Positions 61,384 through 64,000 of a DNA stretch of 64,000 nt are shown in pieces. The stretch's first letter is position 1; every line of letters starts with the position of its first letter. The DNA comes from an uncultured Dorea sp. (lineage in GTDB: Bacteria; Bacillota; Clostridia; Lachnospirales; Lachnospiraceae). The DNA is taken from NCBI GenBank assembly GCA_910586965.1, contig CAJUMF010000002.1:1-64000 (forward strand), in the 5' to 3' direction. The translations under genes were made by a program, and so were the position numbers. Under the pieces are notes generated by a model, which was given only the letters and a program-made list of their open reading frames with translations, was not told where the DNA came from and searched no databases.

Positions 61384-63525
61384 ATGAAGAAAAACAAAGG
61401 CATACTCAGTCTTGTACTGACAGTAGTTCTGATTGCTTTTCTGGGATTTACTACAGTCGTAGGAATCGGCGGAAAGCATTCCGGAGCGGCGAAGAATATT
61501 AAGCTTGGCTTAGATTTGGCAGGTGGTGTCAGCATCACCTATCAGGTAAAGGATAAGAATCCTACAGAGAGTGAGATGAATGATACGATCTACAAGCTGC
61601 AGAAGCGTGTAGAACAGTACAGTACGGAAGCTACCGTATACCAGGAGGGGGCTGACCGGATCAATATCGAGATCCCGGGCGTATCCAATGCAAATGAGAT
61701 TCTGGACGAGCTTGGGAAGCCGGGTTCTTTAGAGTTCCAGACGGAGGATGGCGCGACGGTTATCACTGGTTCGGATGTCAGCACGGCAACGGCCAGATCC
61801 GGACAGAATAAGATGGGAAATACAGAGTATTCTGTAGAATTGAGCCTGAATGAAGAAGGAAAAGAGAAATTTGCACAGGCTACTGAGGAGAATGTGGGTA
61901 AGTCTATCGCAATCATCTATGACGGTGAGACGATAAGCGCACCGACCGTACAAGAGGCCATCCCTAATGGGACCGCACATATTACCGGTAATTTTACTTT
62001 TGAGGAAGCAGATAATCTTGCCGCTACCATCCGTATCGGCGGTCTGAAGTTGGAGCTTGAGGAACTGCGCTCGAATGTTGTGGGAGCACAGCTTGGAGAA
62101 CAGGCGATCAGCACCAGCCTTAAGGCAGGGGCCATCGGCCTTGTGCTGGTATTTTTGTTTATGATCTTTGCTTATTATCTGCCGGGATTTGCTTCTTCGC
62201 TGGCACTGATCATCTACACAGAGCTTGTGATGGTGATACTGAATGCATTTGAAGTGACGCTGACGCTGCCGGGTATCGCAGGTATTATCTTGAGTATCGG
62301 TATGGCAGTGGATGCGAACGTTATTATATTTGCCCGTGTGAAAGAGGAGATTGCTCTTGGAAAGAGTGTCAGAAATTCATTAAAGACCGGATTCCAGAAG
62401 GCCATGTCTGCGATCGTGGACGGTAATGTGACGACGTTAATCGCGGCGGTGGTTCTCTGGCTTAAGGGTTCCGGTACGGTAAAGGGGTTCGCCCAGACAC
62501 TTGCGATCGGTATCATCGTGTCCATGTTTACTGCTCTTGTGGTAACACGTCTTATTGTATATGCATTCTACGCAGTTGGCCTGCGGGATGAGAAGCTGTA
62601 TTATCATAAGACAAAAGAGAGAACATCCATAGATTTCCTCAGCAAGAAGAATATCTGCTTTGCAGTATCTTTAGTCTTGATCATAGCAGGATTTGTGTTC
62701 ATGGGTGTGAACAGTTCCAGAGGACAAGGAGCGTTCGAGTACAGTCTGGAGTTCGAGGGCGGTACATCGACGACAGTTCCGTTTGATAAAGATTATACCA
62801 TCGATGAGATCGATGCAGAGATTGTGCCGGTTGTGGAGAAAGTAACTGGAGACAATAATGTACAGACACAGAAGGTGGCTGGAACGAAGCAAGTGATTAT
62901 CAAGACAGTAACCCTTGAACTTGACCAGCGTGAGGAGCTTAATAAAGCACTGGTTGATAAGTTCGGTGTGAAGGAAGAGGAGATCACGGCTGAAAATATC
63001 AGCTCTACAGTCAGCGGTGAGATGCGTCAGGATGCGATCATTGCGGTGATCATCTCTACGCTGTGTATGCTTCTTTATATCTGGTTCAGATTCAAGGATA
63101 TCCGGTTTGCGACCAGTGCGGTTGTGGCGCTGCTTCACGACGTTTTAGTCGTTCTTGCATTTTACGCGGCTGCAAGAGTGTCAGTAGGTAATACTTTTAT
63201 TGCATGTATGCTTACAATTGTAGGTTACTCGATCAACGCGACGATCGTTATCTTTGACCGGATCCGTGAGGAGCTTCACTATAAGACCAGGACGACAGAC
63301 CTTAAGCAGCTTGTAAATAAGAGTATCACCCAGACGCTGACAAGAAGTATCTATACTTCATTGACAACTTTCGTGATGGTAGCGGTATTGTTTGTCATGG
63401 GTGTAAGCTCGATCAAAGAGTTTGCGCTTCCGCTCATGGTAGGTATCGTATGCGGCGGATATTCTTCTGTATGCATTACCGGGGCACTTTGGTATGTGAT
63501 GAAGACAAAGATTGGGAAAAAATAA
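61384..63525 (+). CDS. secDF: Fused protein translocase subunit SecDF
   Basis: A 713-aa polypeptide with SecD in the first half (LGLDLAGGVSITYQV, FTFEEADNLAATIRIGGL, IGMAVDANVIIFARVKEE) and SecF in the second half (EYSLEFEGGTSTTVPF, GYSINATIVIFDRIREEL). There are about twelve transmembrane helices. It uses the proton gradient to help pull exported proteins outward. Separate secD and secF genes are the more widespread form; the fused form is known from Bacillus and many Clostridia. AGGAAGAGAGAC precedes the ATG. Confidence 0.96.
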   Translation: MKKNKGILSLVLTVVLIAFLGFTTVVGIGGKHSGAAKNIKLGLDLAGGVSITYQVKDKNPTESEMNDTIYKLQKRVEQYSTEATVYQEGADRINIEIPGVSNANEILDELGKPGSLEFQTEDGATVITGSDVSTATARSGQNKMGNTEYSVELSLNEEGKEKFAQATEENVGKSIAIIYDGETISAPTVQEAIPNGTAHITGNFTFEEADNLAATIRIGGLKLELEELRSNVVGAQLGEQAISTSLKAGAIGLVLVFLFMIFAYYLPGFASSLALIIYTELVMVILNAFEVTLTLPGIAGIILSIGMAVDANVIIFARVKEEIALGKSVRNSLKTGFQKAMSAIVDGNVTTLIAAVVLWLKGSGTVKGFAQTLAIGIIVSMFTALVVTRLIVYAFYAVGLRDEKLYYHKTKERTSIDFLSKKNICFAVSLVLIIAGFVFMGVNSSRGQGAFEYSLEFEGGTSTTVPFDKDYTIDEIDAEIVPVVEKVTGDNNVQTQKVAGTKQVIIKTVTLELDQREELNKALVDKFGVKEEEITAENISSTVSGEMRQDAIIAVIISTLCMLLYIWFRFKDIRFATSAVVALLHDVLVVLAFYAAARVSVGNTFIACMLTIVGYSINATIVIFDRIREELHYKTRTTDLKQLVNKSITQTLTRSIYTSLTTFVMVAVLFVMGVSSIKEFALPLMVGIVCGGYSSVCITGALWYVMKTKIGKK

Positions 63526-63546
63526 AGATACAGGTAATTGAGAATA

Positions 63547-63598
63547 AAACAGCCATTGCCATCTGGATGACTTATTAAAGATGGCGGTGGCTGTTTTG
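63547..63598 (+). terminator. Terminator between secDF and recJ
   Basis: A long stem of about 17 bp (AAACAGCCATTGCCATC with GATGGCGGTGGCTGTTT, with G-U pairs) and a 14-nt loop. A T-run follows. The hairpin ends about 28 bp before the recJ start. Confidence 0.85.
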
Positions 63599-63625
63599 CA
63601 TCGAATACATTTGGAGGAAAATGAG

Positions 63626-64000
63626 ATGGAACAGTGGGTGCTGCTAAGAAAGGGTGCGGATTTTGAAAGGATTGGGAAGAAGTTCCATATCAGCCCGCGT
63701 CTTGCATGTCTGATACGAAACAGAGGAGTTATCGGAGATAAGGCCATGGAAACGTATCTGAACGGACAACTTTCCGGGCTTTCTGACGGAAATCTTATGA
63801 AGGATATGAAGAAAGCAGTCCGTATTATAAAAAAGAAAATAGAAGAACACAAAAAAATCCGTGTGATCGGTGACTATGACATTGACGGAGTGAATGCTGT
63901 TTATATACTTTTAGAAGGGCTTCGGGGACTGGGAGCAAATGCTGACAGTGATATTCCGGACCGGATCAAGGATGGCTATGGACTTAACATGGAGATGATC
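63626..64000 (+). CDS. recJ: Single-stranded-DNA exonuclease RecJ, 5' part
   Basis: 125 residues before the window ends. The N-terminal segment (FHISPRLACLIRNRGVIGDKAMETYLNG) and the DHH-family motif IRVIGDYDIDGVNAVYIL identify RecJ, a 5'-3' exonuclease used in repair and recombination. TTGGAGG lies 8 nt before the ATG. The catalytic DHH/DHHA1 parts lie outside the window. A Clostridial RecJ-like DHH protein of another subfamily cannot be excluded. Confidence 0.88.
   Translation, partial: MEQWVLLRKGADFERIGKKFHISPRLACLIRNRGVIGDKAMETYLNGQLSGLSDGNLMKDMKKAVRIIKKKIEEHKKIRVIGDYDIDGVNAVYILLEGLRGLGANADSDIPDRIKDGYGLNMEMI

Overview
The window reads as the chromosome of an anaerobic, endospore-forming, low- to mid-GC Firmicute of the class Clostridia, most likely a gut Lachnospiraceae. 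The grounds are a complete spoIIGA-sigE pair, sigG, spoVT and a cotJABC operon, a compact division and cell-wall cluster without murE/murF/murG/ftsA, a one-polypeptide SecDF, and the SCIFF peptide with its radical-SAM maturase. No species is assigned.

Layout. (1) About 1-15,360: the right-hand part of an integrative conjugative element of the Tn916/Tn5397 type. It has two ardA-like anti-restriction genes, a TcpE protein, a VirB4-like ATPase, a polytopic channel protein, a cell-wall hydrolase with an internal stop, and a TcpC-like protein. The position where Tn916 carries tet(M) holds an AT-rich module instead: a two-component system, a lipoprotein and a small zinc-ribbon protein. Then come an Xre repressor, a leader/attenuator region, a sigma-like regulator, a helix-turn-helix protein, a folded RNA-like segment and a large serine recombinase in place of a tyrosine integrase. 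The relaxase end lies outside the window. The element appears to have inserted into the spore-coat gene cotJC and truncated it. (2) 15.3-19.0 kb: cotJC'/cotJB/cotJA on the minus strand, then an FtsW/RodA/SpoVE-family gene, degV and a small membrane protein. (3) 19.0-30.6 kb: the dcw cluster mraZ-rsmH-ftsL-pbp-pbp-mraY-murD-ftsW-divIB-ftsZ, with MraZ boxes at the start and a separate promoter before ftsZ. (4) 30.6-35.8 kb: spoIIGA-sigE, a beta-CASP metallo-hydrolase, sigG, a HAD phosphatase and a small acidic protein. (5) 35.8-41.5 kb: an FMN-binding-like protein (minus), pth, mfd and a PrsA-type foldase. (6) 41.5-55.2 kb: an accessory island behind an Xre regulator, coding for modular secreted or membrane-tethered proteins (BspA leucine-rich repeats, Big2, SGNH hydrolase, transglutaminase-like, CAP, WG repeats, YARHG, zinc-ribbon heads). 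One member is broken by two A-tract frameshifts. (7) 55.2-58.6 kb: yqeY, then a MoxR/DUF58/DUF4129-like operon in which MoxR and DUF58 have been shortened, apparently by one deletion. (8) 58.6-64.0 kb: spoVT, a TIGR04086-type membrane protein, scfA-scfB, secDF and the start of recJ.

How the parts work together. The dcw block makes and flips lipid II and builds the septum. SpoIIGA/SigE/SigG run the mother-cell and forespore programmes that use cotJ and SpoVT. The conjugative element carries its own transfer machine, anti-restriction proteins and recombinase. The island looks like a surface-interaction or matrix locus built by duplicating a few modules. The points I consider most worth following are the folded RNA of the element, the cotJC insertion, the leader-peptide attenuator, the A-tract frameshifts and shared Big2 modules of the island, the KTA variant in the second PBP, and the MoxR/DUF58 deletion.
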